A stretch of 64,000 nt of DNA, from NCBI RefSeq assembly GCF_009764265.1, contig NZ_RWIR01000092.1, forward strand, positions 186,001 to 250,000, in the 5' to 3' direction. The stretch's first letter is position 1. Each line of letters begins with the position of its first letter. Shown in pieces: positions 27,793 through 37,021 of the stretch. This stretch comes from Pseudomonas sp. PB101. GTDB taxonomy: Bacteria > Pseudomonadota > Gammaproteobacteria > Pseudomonadales > Pseudomonadaceae. The notes under the pieces are model-generated. The model was not told the origin of the DNA and made no database searches. It saw nothing but the letters and a program-made list of their open reading frames with translations. The translations under genes and the position numbers were made by a program.

Positions 27793-29862
27793 TCAATGAC
27801 TCACAGCAATCGCCTGGTTATTCATGATACGCGGAGTGAGGAATACCAACAGCTCGGATTTTTTCTCCGAAACCACATCACGCCGGAAAAGGCGGCCAAG
27901 ATACGGCACATCGCCAAGAAATGGCACCTTATCTACGACCTTGCTCTGAGTATTTGAGAAAACGCCGCCAATGACGATGGTCTCGCCATCGTTGACCAGG
28001 ACCTTGGCGTTGACTTCGTTTTTCTTGATGGGCGGTACATCCTGGACCTTGTTGAGGTAGTCAGGTTCGTCCTTGGTCACCTTGACCTCCATGATGATCC
28101 GGTTGTCGGGCGTGATCTGCGGCGTCACCTCCAGCGACAGCGAAGCCTCCTTGAACGACACCGAAGTCGCGCCGCTGGAGCTGGCCTCCTGGTAGGGAAT
28201 CTCGGTGCCCTTGAGGATTTTCGCGGTTTCCTTGTCGGACGTGACCACCTTGGGCTGCGAGACGATTTCCCCGTTGCCGGTTTTCTCCATGGCCGTCAGC
28301 TCCAGGTCCAGCAAGACGTTATCGGTGATGAACGCGATGCCGATGCCCGAGGTGTTATTGACCGCGCCCATGTCGACGAACGGTGAATTGGTGCCGGTAC
28401 TGCCTGGCGTGCCAATGGTCGACGAGCCATTGACCCCGTTGCTGACGCCGGAAGCGTTCCAGTTACCCCTGTTCTGTATCGAACCGCCCCAGCGCACCCC
28501 GAGGCTTTTGTCATAGTCGACGTTGGCTTCGACAATGCGCGCCTCGATCATGACCTGACGCACGGGGATATCCAGCTGCGTGACAATTCTGCGCAGCTCG
28601 TCGAGCCGGTCCTGGGTCTGGTAGGCAATGATGTTGTTGGTGCGCTCGTCGACGGTGATGGATCCCCGTTCGTCGGGCTTCGCTTCGGCACTGGTCACCG
28701 ACTGGAAGAGTTTGGCGATGTCCGCCGCCTTCGCGTAGTTCACCTGCAACAGCTCCCGACGCAATGGCGCCAGGTCGGCAATCTGCTTTTGTGATTCCAG
28801 TTCCTGACGCTCACGGGCAGCTATTTCATCGGCCGGCGCGACAAGCAGGACATTGCCGACCTTGCGCTTGTCCAATCCCTTGGTTTTGAGCACCAGATCC
28901 AGCGCCTGGTCCCAAGGCACGTTCTGCAGGCGCAACGTGATGCCACCCTGCACCGTGTCGCTGGCCACCAGGTTGAGGTTGGTGAAATCGGCGATCAGTT
29001 GCAGCACCGAACGCACATCGATGTTCTGGAAGTTCAGCGAAAGTTTCTCGCCGCTGTAGGCCTGTTGCCCGGCATTGCGCTTTTGCAGGTCGTCGACCGC
29101 CGCCGGGCGAACACTGATCGTAAGCTTGCTGTCGGTCTGATAGGTCGAGTAATCGAACCTGCCACCGGGCTCGATGCTGATGATGGCTCTATCGCCACTC
29201 GCACTGGCATTGACGAACTGCACTGGCGTGGCGAAATCCTTCACGTCCAGCCGCACGCGCAATGGCTCAGGCAATCGGGTCCTGGCAAACCCCACGATGA
29301 TCTTGCCGTCGCGCTGTTGTATGTCGGGCGCCATCGAGGGGTCCGACAAGTCGATCACCACGTTGCCCTCACCCTGTGTGCCGCGCTGGAAATCCACACC
29401 GCGAATGGCCTTGCCTGCCGGCGTCGCGGCGCTTGCCGAAAGCGGCGTTGCCATGGCCGCCGGCCTGGCTGTCGACGGTTTGACACCCCGCCCGACAACC
29501 ACCAGCAAATTGTTGCCTTCAATTCGCGAGTCGTACGGCACCGGCTGAGCGAGGTTGATGATCAATCGCGTACGGTCCCCGGCCTCCACCACCGTTGCGC
29601 TGCGGGCATTTCCACCGCCGAGATCGTGAGTCTTGCTGGCCAGCTGACTGGCGACACCCGGCAAATCCAGGGCAATCCGGGCCGGCGACTGCGTTGTGTA
29701 ACCCTGGGGCACCGGGGGCGGTTCATCGAACGACAACTTCAACTCGACACGGTCTCCCGGCAGCGCAGTGACATCCAGCGCCTTGAGATTGGCCGCTTGT
29801 GCCATCGACGACAACATCGCTATCCATAGCGAAAGGCCGAAGGCGGAAAAAATCCTGTTCAT
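27793..29862 (-). CDS. pilQ: Type IV pilus secretin PilQ
   Basis: A 689-residue outer-membrane secretin. After the signal peptide (cleavage near AQA-ANLKALDV) come two AMIN domains (about 25-230) that bind peptidoglycan, an STN/N0 domain (about 275-330), an N1 domain and the C-terminal secretin pore (about 430-680) with VPFLGDVPYLGRLF. It is the channel for the pilus and also for DNA uptake. It lies 13 nt after pilP. Confidence 0.97.
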   Translation of the reverse strand: MNRIFSAFGLSLWIAMLSSMAQAANLKALDVTALPGDRVELKLSFDEPPPVPQGYTTQSPARIALDLPGVASQLASKTHDLGGGNARSATVVEAGDRTRLIINLAQPVPYDSRIEGNNLLVVVGRGVKPSTARPAAMATPLSASAATPAGKAIRGVDFQRGTQGEGNVVIDLSDPSMAPDIQQRDGKIIVGFARTRLPEPLRVRLDVKDFATPVQFVNASASGDRAIISIEPGGRFDYSTYQTDSKLTISVRPAAVDDLQKRNAGQQAYSGEKLSLNFQNIDVRSVLQLIADFTNLNLVASDTVQGGITLRLQNVPWDQALDLVLKTKGLDKRKVGNVLLVAPADEIAARERQELESQKQIADLAPLRRELLQVNYAKAADIAKLFQSVTSAEAKPDERGSITVDERTNNIIAYQTQDRLDELRRIVTQLDIPVRQVMIEARIVEANVDYDKSLGVRWGGSIQNRGNWNASGVSNGVNGSSTIGTPGSTGTNSPFVDMGAVNNTSGIGIAFITDNVLLDLELTAMEKTGNGEIVSQPKVVTSDKETAKILKGTEIPYQEASSSGATSVSFKEASLSLEVTPQITPDNRIIMEVKVTKDEPDYLNKVQDVPPIKKNEVNAKVLVNDGETIVIGGVFSNTQSKVVDKVPFLGDVPYLGRLFRRDVVSEKKSELLVFLTPRIMNNQAIAVSH

Positions 29863-29875
29863 TGTTCGAGTTCCA

Positions 29876-30403
29876 CTATGAGTGCTCTTTCAAAGGGATG
29901 GTCCGGGGACGCTCCAGCCAAGCGCCCTGGCCATCAGGGACAATTTCAACCACATCGACCTGCGAGCCGCTGATCGCGACGATCCTTCCGTCGTTACGCC
30001 CCAGGTAATCGCCGACTTTCAACCGGTGCACCCCGCCTGCCCCGCGCAGCAGGGCATAGGAGCCCGCTGCATTGGATAGGGTGCCGACCATTTCAAACTG
30101 TTCGATGTTGAAACCTTCGAGGTACTGCCTGACCCGCCCGGGGTCGGGTTTGACGTTGCGAGATCCGCGTCGCCGGGCCGCCGGATCGGCACCGATTTGC
30201 GCTGAAAACGGGCTGCGCAGATTCGCCGCGTCATAGGTGAATGCCGGGTAAGACCGAAATACCGGCGATGGTTCAATCCTGCCCGGCCCTTGCAGGCGCA
30301 CTTCGTTCATGTAGGCGTCCAGATCGTCGTAGTCATCGCCTGCGCCACAACCGGACAAGGCAGACAGCAACAGCACCAGCGAAAAACAACGTGCCGGGCT
30401 CAT
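29876..30403 (-). CDS. pilP: Type IV pilus inner-membrane lipoprotein PilP
   Basis: A 175-residue lipoprotein. The lipobox LSGC places the acylated Cys at residue 19. A flexible region (about 20-90) that binds PilN/PilO is followed by a beta-domain with GLHRLKVGDYLGRNDGRI-like residues that contacts PilQ. The start overlaps the pilO stop by 4 nt. Confidence 0.94.
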   Translation of the reverse strand: MSPARCFSLVLLLSALSGCGAGDDYDDLDAYMNEVRLQGPGRIEPSPVFRSYPAFTYDAANLRSPFSAQIGADPAARRRGSRNVKPDPGRVRQYLEGFNIEQFEMVGTLSNAAGSYALLRGAGGVHRLKVGDYLGRNDGRIVAISGSQVDVVEIVPDGQGAWLERPRTIPLKEHS

Positions 30404-31023
30404 TGAGGCTGCCCCTTGTCGTTGTAACGGTAGGTCTTGGCGAGAATACTCAAGCGCAGTTTCGGAGCCCCCTCGGGGCTGACGGGGGCAAGGTCGAAAT
30501 CGTGCAAGGTGACGATTCGCGGCAACCCGGCCACACCACTGATGAAGGTGGCCAGTTCGTGGTACCCCCCGGTGACCGTGATCTGGATCGGCAACTCGAT
30601 GTAGAACGGCTGGGCGACCTCCGGCAGCAGCTTGATCTCTTCGAACTCCAGGCCACTGCCCAGACCGGTGCGCGTGATGTCTTCCAGCAAGCCGGGCACC
30701 TCGGTGTCGCCGGGCAGTTGCCGCAACAGCACGCCGAAAGCGCTCTGCATCTCCGTCAACTGCCGGGTGTAGAGATCCAGGTTCGCCGCCATGCGGGCTT
30801 TGTCGGCGAACTGTTCCTTGAGCATCGACTCTTCCTCACGCTTGAGATCGAGTTGGCTCTCAAGGTCGCGAGTGGAAAAGCTGTAGCCCATGGCCAGCAC
30901 CAGAAGCATGAGCAAACCGGCCAGCAGACACTTGATCGCCGGCGGCCAGGAACCCATGTTGCCGGTGTTCAGGTCATTGATGTCGATCTTGCGCAGCCCT
31001 TCGAACCATTCGGACAGGCTCAT
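30400..31023 (-). CDS. pilO: Type IV pilus inner-membrane protein PilO
   Basis: A 207-residue protein with a cytoplasmic N-terminus, one membrane segment (about 31-49), a coiled coil (DLESQLDLKREEESMLKEQF) and a C-terminal ferredoxin-like fold (IQITVTGGYHELATFISGVA). It heterodimerises with PilN. Its start overlaps the pilN stop by 4 nt. Confidence 0.95.
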   Translation of the reverse strand: MSLSEWFEGLRKIDINDLNTGNMGSWPPAIKCLLAGLLMLLVLAMGYSFSTRDLESQLDLKREEESMLKEQFADKARMAANLDLYTRQLTEMQSAFGVLLRQLPGDTEVPGLLEDITRTGLGSGLEFEEIKLLPEVAQPFYIELPIQITVTGGYHELATFISGVAGLPRIVTLHDFDLAPVSPEGAPKLRLSILAKTYRYNDKGQPQ

Positions 31024-31586
31024 TCGCCACCCTCCGGTGCGGCGGGTTGAGTCTGGCGAACGGTCAACTGGAAGACGTTGGCCTGCGCCACCTGACCGGC
31101 AGCTGTGGCCCTGACTTCGGTCAGGCTCGGTGTATCGAACCAGTCTGACGCCTCGAGGTTGCGCATCAAGTCTGAAACACGGTTGTTGGATTGCGCAGCG
31201 CCGGTGATGGACAGCGTCTTTGCAGTCATTTTCACTTCGGTGAAATACACGCCCTCGGGCAGGGCCCGCACCAACTGGTCAAATATTCGCCCGCTGATTT
31301 GGCGGTTGCCTTGCAGGTCCTGGATGATGTGCATGCGCTCCACCAGTTGCTGACGGCGATCCTTGAGATCATTGATCTGTGTGATCCGCTCATCGACCAT
31401 GGCGATTTGCCTGTTGATGTAATCGTTACGGGCAACTTGCCGGTCGATGGCGCCGCCGATGACCTGGTTGGCAACCAGCACCGCGCCCGTCGCACCCACC
31501 ATTGTGGCCACCAGGATCAGCAGGAAACGCTTGCGACGGACTTCACGCCGCTCCTCGCGCCAGGGAAGAAGATTGATCCGGGCCAT
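31020..31586 (-). CDS. pilN: Type IV pilus inner-membrane protein PilN
   Basis: A 188-residue protein. The N-terminal cytoplasmic peptide MARINLLPWREERRE contains the INLLPWR motif that inserts into the groove of PilM. A membrane segment (about 23-42), a coiled coil and a ferredoxin-like domain follow. The start shares one base with the pilM stop. Because pilM is frameshifted here, PilN's normal partner may be missing. Confidence 0.96.
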   Translation of the reverse strand: MARINLLPWREERREVRRKRFLLILVATMVGATGAVLVANQVIGGAIDRQVARNDYINRQIAMVDERITQINDLKDRRQQLVERMHIIQDLQGNRQISGRIFDQLVRALPEGVYFTEVKMTAKTLSITGAAQSNNRVSDLMRNLEASDWFDTPSLTEVRATAAGQVAQANVFQLTVRQTQPAAPEGGE

Positions 31587-32651
31587 CAGTCAAAGCTCCT
31601 GAGGGCAAGACCACAGGCGATCATCAACGCCGGAGCATCACTCGCCAGGGCAGCACCGTTGACCTTGCTACCCAGCGTCATATCGGAAAAAGGGTTCGCG
31701 ACCCGGGTCGGCACAACCAATTGCTGCTCGATCAAACGCTCCAGCCCCGGCACCGATGCGGTACCGCCGGCCAGCAGGATATGGTCGACGGCGCTGTACT
31801 GGCCGCCGGCAAGGAAAAACTGCAGCGAGCGCGACACCTGCTGCACCAGTGCCTGTTGAAAGGGCTGCAAGACCTCACCGGCATAGTCATCCGGCAGACC
31901 GCCCTTGCGTTGCGCCAGCCCCGCCTGCTCCAGCGTCAGGCCATAGCGACGCTGGATTTCTTCAGTCAGCTGGCGCCCCCCCGAACAGCTGTTCGCGGGT
32001 GTAGATAAGCCGCCCGTCGTGCAGCACGCTCAGGGTGGTCATGGTGGCGCCGATGTCCACCACCGCGACCGTCAAAGGCTTGCCGGAGGCCGCGAGCTGA
32101 TTGACCAGCAACCCGAACGAACGCTCCAGCGCGTAGGCTTCGACATCGACCACGCGAGCGGTCAGCCCCGCGAGGCTCAGGGCGGCCTCGCGAACTTCGA
32201 CGTTTTCCTTGCGGCAAGCGGCGAGCAGCACATTGACGCGCTCCGGATTACGCGCCGAGGAGCCCTGGACTTCAAAGTCGATCGCGACTTCATCCAGAGG
32301 ATATGGAATGTACTGGTCAGCCTCGATCTTCAGCTGGCTTTCCATCTCATCCTCGGAAAGTCCAGCCTCCATCTCGATGGTCTTGGTGATCACCGCCGAG
32401 CCTGCCACGGCCACGGCCACGTTCTTGAGGCCGGTTCTGGCCCTGGCCAGCGCGCGGGCGAGGGCCAGCCCCACGCCTTCTAGTTCGGCGATGTTCTTTT
32501 CGATCACCGCGCCGACCGGCAACGGCTCCACGGCATAAGCCTCGACCCGATAGCGCTCGCCCTGGCGGCTCAATTCCACAAGCTTTACCGAGGTAGAGCT
32601 GATATCGATTCCAAGGAGCGTACTGGATTTTTTGTTGAAGAGTCCTGGCAC
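31586..32651 (-). pseudogene. pilM: Type IV pilus actin-like protein PilM, frameshifted at a G7 run
   Basis: PilM is a cytoplasmic actin-like ATPase-fold protein that recruits PilN. The 5' frame from GTG 32649-32651 (LLGIDISSTSVKLVEL, VVDIGATMTTLSV) runs to EQLFGG and then meets a stop after APAD. The rest (RQLTEEIQRRYGLTLEQAGL to ALMIACGLALRSFD) continues in another frame to 31586. Removing one G from the G7 run at 31976-31982 restores one 354-codon frame of normal length. As sequenced, the truncated product lacks the C-terminal third. Possible causes are phase variation, mutation or sequencing error. A TTG two codons upstream is an alternative start. Confidence 0.9.
31976..31982 (-). repeat. 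Homopolymeric G7 tract causing the pilM frameshift
   Basis: Seven C's on the plus strand (seven G's in the pilM sense) at the codons for Gly-Gly in EQLFGGRQLTE. Six G's would keep the frame. Slippage during replication, transcription or sequencing is plausible at such a run. Confidence 0.85.
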
Positions 32652-32760
32652 TACCAATTCCCTATGACTTTCCGTGAGTTACGGACTCTGCAATGTCCAT
32701 TGCGTTCAATCCACCCGTCTTGACAGCAGCGCCAACCACGCTCCCGATCAGAAAAATGCT

Positions 32761-32766
32761 TATAAT
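32761..32766 (+). promoter_or_regulatory. Candidate -10 element for ponA
   Basis: A perfect TATAAT lies 100 nt upstream of the ponA start, in the region divergent from pilM. The best -35 (TTGACA, 32720-32725) is 35 nt away, too far to pair with it, so the -35 partner is unclear. Confidence 0.4.
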
Positions 32767-32865
32767 GCCCAGCGTTTTTTTCCGCATTTGTTCAAGCGCG
32801 GGTCGTTCTCATTTAGCTTGAACCCTGTTGCCCAATTCATTTTTTGCCCTGGATATCCAAAAGCC

Positions 32866-35307
32866 TTGATTCGTCTGCTGAAGTTTTTCGGTTGGTCCAT
32901 CGTCGCGGTTTTCTGCGGACTCCTCCTGGGTCTGAGCGGGGCGTACCTCTACCTTAGTCCCGGGCTGCCGTCCGTGGAGGCGCTGAGAAGCATCCAGTTG
33001 CAGATCCCTTTGCGGGTCTACAGCAGCGATAACAAGTTGATCGCAGAATTCGGCGAAATGCGCCGCACACCGATCCGTTTCGCCGACATTCCCCCCAACT
33101 TCATCAATGCGTTACTAAGTGCTGAAGACGACAACTTCGCCAACCATTACGGCGTTGACCCGAGCAGCCTGATGCGCGCTGCGACCCAACTGGTAAAAAG
33201 CGGACACATTCAGTCCGGCGGCAGCACGATCACCATGCAGGTGGCGAAGAACTTCTTCCTGTCCAGCGAACGCAGCTTTTCGCGCAAGACCACCGAGATC
33301 CTGCTGGCCCTGCAGATCGAACGACAGCTGACCAAGGACGAGATCCTCGAGCTGTACGTCAACAAGATCTACCTGGGTAACCGTGCGTACGGCATCGAGG
33401 CGGCGGCGCAGGTCTATTACGGCAAGTCGATCCGCGATGTCAGCCTGGCGCAGATGGCGATGATCGCCGGCCTGCCCAAGGCGCCGTCGCGCTTCAACCC
33501 GCTGGCCAACCCGGCGCGCAGCAAGGAGCGTCGCGACTGGATCCTGGGGCGCATGTACAAGCTCGGGAAAATCAGCGAGGCCGACTACACCACTGCAGTC
33601 AACGAGCCGCTGAACGCCAGCTATCACGTGCCGACGCCGGAAGTGAACGCTCCGTACATCGCCGAAATGGCCCGCGCCGAAATGGTCGGGCGTTATGGCA
33701 GCGACGCCTATACCGAGGGCTTCCGCGTCACCACCACGGTGCCGAGCGACCTCCAGGAACTGGCCAACACCGCGGTCCACGAAGGCCTGATGACCTACGA
33801 TCAGCGCCACGGCTATCGCGGCCCCGAGTCGCGGCTGCCGGGCAAGACTCGCGAGGCCTGGGCGGCCGAACTGACCAAACAACGCACCATCAGCAGCCTG
33901 GAACCGGCCATCGTCACCCAGGTCGACAAGAGCGGCCTGCAAGTGCTGACCCGCACCGGCCAGGAGCACGTGAACTGGGACACCATGAAATGGGCCCGGC
34001 CGTTCCTCAATACCAACAGTATGGGTGCCAACCCGAAACAGCCCTCGGACGTGGCCCAGGTCGGCGATCTGATACGCGTGCAGCGTCAGCCGGACAATTC
34101 GCTGAAGTTCAGCCAGATCCCGCAGGCCCAGGGCGCGCTGGTGTCCCTGGACCCGCAGAACGGCGCCATTCGCTCGCTGGTCGGCGGTTTCGCCTTCGAA
34201 CAGAGCAACTACAACCGCGCCATGCAGGCCAAGCGCCAGCCGGGTTCGAGCTTCAAGCCGTTCGTCTATGCCGCCGCACTGGATAACGGCTACACCGCCT
34301 CCAGCCTGGTGAACGATGCACCGATCGTGTTCGTCGACGAGTACCTGGACAAGGTCTGGCGCCCGAAGAACGACACCAACACCTTCCTCGGCCCGATTCG
34401 CCTGCGTGAAGCGCTGTACAAGTCGCGCAACCTCGTGTCGATCCGCTTGCTGCAAGCGATGGGCGTCGGCAAGACCATCGACTACATCACTCGCTTCGGC
34501 TTCAACAAGCAGGACCTGCCGCCCAACCTGTCCCTGGCGCTGGGCACCGCGACCCTGACGCCAATGGAGATCGCCACCGGCTGGAGCACCTTCGCCAACG
34601 GCGGCTACAAGATCACCCCGTACATCATCGACAAGATCGAAAGCCGCAACGGCGACACGCTGTTCGTCGCCAACCCGCCGAGCGTGCCTCAGGGCGGCGC
34701 TGCCAGCGATGGCATTGCCGTGCCAGCCGCTCAGGCGTTCACGGTCAATGCAACGCCTGACGAGGCCGCAGGTGCTACGCCAACGCCGCAGACATCCGCC
34801 GTGGCCGAACGCATCGTTGACGGGCGCACCACCTACATCCTCAACAGCATGCTTGAGGACGTGATCAAGCTCGGAACCGGCCGCCGCGCGCTGGCGCTGG
34901 GCCGCCCCGACATTGCCGGCAAGACCGGTACGACCAACGAATCCAAGGACGCCTGGTTCTCCGGCTACAACGCCGACTACGTGACCACCGTATGGACCGG
35001 TTTCGACCAACCGGAAAGCCTGGGCCGCAAGGAATTCGGCGGCACCGTCGCGCTGCCGATCTGGATGAACTACATGGGCGCCGCGCTCAAAGGCAAGCCG
35101 CCGCATACGCAGGCAGAGCCGGAAGGCATCCTCAGCCTGCGGGTCGACCCGATCAGCGGCCGCGCGGCCAGCCCGGGCACGCCAGGAGCCTACTTCGAGC
35201 TGTTCAAGGCCGAAGATACGCCTCCGTCGGTCAACGAGCTGGGCAACGGCAATGCGCCAGGCAGCCCGCTGCCGGCGGATGAAGCGGCGCCGATCGATTT
35301 GTTCTGA
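32866..35307 (+). CDS. ponA: Penicillin-binding protein 1A (bifunctional transglycosylase/transpeptidase)
   Basis: About 813 residues from the TTG at 32866, giving the N-terminus MIRLLKFFGWS, close to other Pseudomonas PBP1A proteins; frames upstream are not protein-like. One membrane segment (about 8-30) is followed by the GT51 transglycosylase with its catalytic Glu in SAEDDNFANHYGVD. An OB-like insert precedes the transpeptidase with nucleophile Ser in GSSFKPF, then KTGTTN. It polymerises and cross-links peptidoglycan. It is divergent from the pilM operon, the usual gammaproteobacterial layout, and is followed by a terminator. Confidence 0.96.
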   Translation: MIRLLKFFGWSIVAVFCGLLLGLSGAYLYLSPGLPSVEALRSIQLQIPLRVYSSDNKLIAEFGEMRRTPIRFADIPPNFINALLSAEDDNFANHYGVDPSSLMRAATQLVKSGHIQSGGSTITMQVAKNFFLSSERSFSRKTTEILLALQIERQLTKDEILELYVNKIYLGNRAYGIEAAAQVYYGKSIRDVSLAQMAMIAGLPKAPSRFNPLANPARSKERRDWILGRMYKLGKISEADYTTAVNEPLNASYHVPTPEVNAPYIAEMARAEMVGRYGSDAYTEGFRVTTTVPSDLQELANTAVHEGLMTYDQRHGYRGPESRLPGKTREAWAAELTKQRTISSLEPAIVTQVDKSGLQVLTRTGQEHVNWDTMKWARPFLNTNSMGANPKQPSDVAQVGDLIRVQRQPDNSLKFSQIPQAQGALVSLDPQNGAIRSLVGGFAFEQSNYNRAMQAKRQPGSSFKPFVYAAALDNGYTASSLVNDAPIVFVDEYLDKVWRPKNDTNTFLGPIRLREALYKSRNLVSIRLLQAMGVGKTIDYITRFGFNKQDLPPNLSLALGTATLTPMEIATGWSTFANGGYKITPYIIDKIESRNGDTLFVANPPSVPQGGAASDGIAVPAAQAFTVNATPDEAAGATPTPQTSAVAERIVDGRTTYILNSMLEDVIKLGTGRRALALGRPDIAGKTGTTNESKDAWFSGYNADYVTTVWTGFDQPESLGRKEFGGTVALPIWMNYMGAALKGKPPHTQAEPEGILSLRVDPISGRAASPGTPGAYFELFKAEDTPPSVNELGNGNAPGSPLPADEAAPIDLF

Positions 35308-35322
35308 TAGTAACAATGGTGA

Positions 35323-35359
35323 AAAGCTCCGCCTTCGGAAGAAGCGCGGGGCTTTTTTT
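35323..35359 (+). terminator. Intrinsic terminator after ponA
   Basis: AAAGCTCCGC and GCGCGGGGCTTT form an imperfect stem followed by a T7 run (35353-35359), 16 nt past the ponA stop. Confidence 0.85.
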
Positions 35360-35390
35360 GCCTGCCGGTTTTGATGTTGTCTGGTCCGCC

Positions 35391-35488
35391 CTCTTCGCGG
35401 GCAAGCCCGCTCCCACAGTGGGCGATGGTGTACATCGAATTTATGTACGCCGCTGACTCCTGTGGGAGCGGGCTTGCCCGCGAAGAGG
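35391..35488. repeat. REP pair (REPIN), CGGGC variant
   Basis: Inverted copies at 35391-35419 and 35460-35488 with core GCGGGCAAGCCCGCTCCCAC, between the convergent ponA and maeB terminators. Confidence 0.85.
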
Positions 35489-35520
35489 CCCTGACAGGCG
35501 GTACAAAACCCTCAGGCACA

Positions 35521-35553
35521 AAAAAGCCCCGACTCTCGCAAGCCGGGGCTTTC
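35521..35553 (-). terminator. Intrinsic terminator after maeB
   Basis: On the minus strand AAAGCCCCGGC pairs with GTCGGGGCTTT and is followed by a T-run; it begins 20 nt past the maeB stop. The A-rich other flank makes it potentially bidirectional. Confidence 0.88.
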
Positions 35554-35573
35554 TGTTGAAGCGCTACAACGGC

Positions 35574-36842
35574 TTAGCCGTTGAACACGTCATCCACGCT
35601 TTTGAGCGGGTAGTTCTTCGGATACGGCAGGGTCGCCACACCGGTCTCGATGGCGGCTTTGGCAACGGCATCGGAGATCAGGGTGATCAGACGGGCATCC
35701 ATTGGCTTCGGAATGATGTACTCACGACCGAATTCCAGCTTGATGCCGCCATAGGCGTCGCACACTTCCTGAGGTACCGGCAGCTTGGCCAGTTCACGCA
35801 GGGCGTTGGCCGCAGCCACTTTCATTTCTTCGTTGATGCGCTTGGCGCGAACGTCCAGGGCACCACGGAAGATGAACGGGAAGCCCAGTACGTTGTTGAC
35901 CTGGTTCGGGTAGTCGGAACGACCGGTGGCCATGATCACGTCGCTACGGGTGGCGTGGGCCAGCTCCGGGGAGATTTCCGGATCAGGGTTCGAGCACGCG
36001 AACACGATCGGGTTGGCCGCCATGGACAGCAGGCCTTCAGGGCTCAGCAGGTTCGGGCCGGACAGGCCTACGAACACGTCAGCGCCTTGCAGGGCATCAG
36101 CCAGGCTGCGCTTTTCGGTCGCGTGGGCGAACACAGCCTTGTACTGGTTCAGGTCGTCACGGCCGGAGTGGATCACGCCGGTACGGTCGACCATGTAGAT
36201 GTTTTCGATGTTGGCACCCATGCTCACCAGCAACTTCATGCAGGAGATGGCGGCAGCGCCGGCACCCAGGCAGACGATCTTGGCGTCAGCGAGGGTTTTG
36301 CCAGCGATTTCCAGGGCGTTGATCATGCCGGCGGCGGTCACGATAGCGGTGCCGTGCTGGTCATCGTGGAATACCGGGATATCGCACTGCTCGATCAGGG
36401 CGCGTTCGATTTCAAAGCACTCAGGTGCCTTGATGTCTTCCAGGTTGATGCCACCGAAGGTGATGGAGATGCGCTTGACGGTGTCGATGAAGGCTTGCGG
36501 GCTTTCGGAGTCGACTTCGATGTCGAAAACGTCGATGCCGGCGAAGCGCTTGAACAGTACGCCTTTACCTTCCATCACTGGCTTGGAAGCCAATGGGCCG
36601 AGGTTACCCAGGCCGAGAATCGCGGTGCCATCGGAAATGACTGCAACCAGGTTGCCTTTGCCGGTGTATTTGTAGGCCAGTTCAGGATCGCGGGCGATTT
36701 CGCGTACTGGTTCGGCTACGCCGGGGCTGTAGGCCAGCGACAGATCGCGGGCGGTAGCGGTGGCCTTGGTGAGCTCGACACTCAGCTTCCCTGGACGAGG
36801 ATGGGCGTGATATTCGAGAGCGGCAGTTTTCAGATCAGACAT
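35574..36842 (-). CDS. maeB: Malic enzyme, short MaeB type
   Basis: A 422-residue oxidative decarboxylase converting malate to pyruvate. Malic signature: LAYSPGVAEPVREIA, catalytic Lys/Asp region with VFHDDQHGTAIV, and dinucleotide fold VCLGAGAAAISCMKLL. Enterobacterial MaeB carries an extra C-terminal phosphotransacetylase-like domain; this protein lacks it, as do several pseudomonad versions. NADP preference is likely from the family but not visible here. Monocistronic, bounded by its own terminator. Confidence 0.93.
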   Translation of the reverse strand: MSDLKTAALEYHAHPRPGKLSVELTKATATARDLSLAYSPGVAEPVREIARDPELAYKYTGKGNLVAVISDGTAILGLGNLGPLASKPVMEGKGVLFKRFAGIDVFDIEVDSESPQAFIDTVKRISITFGGINLEDIKAPECFEIERALIEQCDIPVFHDDQHGTAIVTAAGMINALEIAGKTLADAKIVCLGAGAAAISCMKLLVSMGANIENIYMVDRTGVIHSGRDDLNQYKAVFAHATEKRSLADALQGADVFVGLSGPNLLSPEGLLSMAANPIVFACSNPDPEISPELAHATRSDVIMATGRSDYPNQVNNVLGFPFIFRGALDVRAKRINEEMKVAAANALRELAKLPVPQEVCDAYGGIKLEFGREYIIPKPMDARLITLISDAVAKAAIETGVATLPYPKNYPLKSVDDVFNG

Positions 36843-37021
36843 TTTGGCATTCCGCTTTTACTGTTGGACAGACTGGTCAGCGAGGATACGCGCCTCGCAA
36901 AGTCCCCACAAGACTGACTGGTCACCCCTGTCAAGCGCCCGCCCCTACGACTTTGGGCCAAGAGCCACGGCACACAAGGGCTAGACTGTTCACAATCGCC
37001 AGAAAAAATGTCTACAATTTT

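Noticed and set aside
32720..32766. TTGACA and TATAAT as one ponA promoter
   Set aside because: The boxes are 35 nt apart, double the permitted spacing, so at most the -10 is used.
33115..35316. Open frame of 733 codons opposite ponA
   Set aside because: Antisense shadow of ponA codon bias; no recognisable motif or ribosome site.
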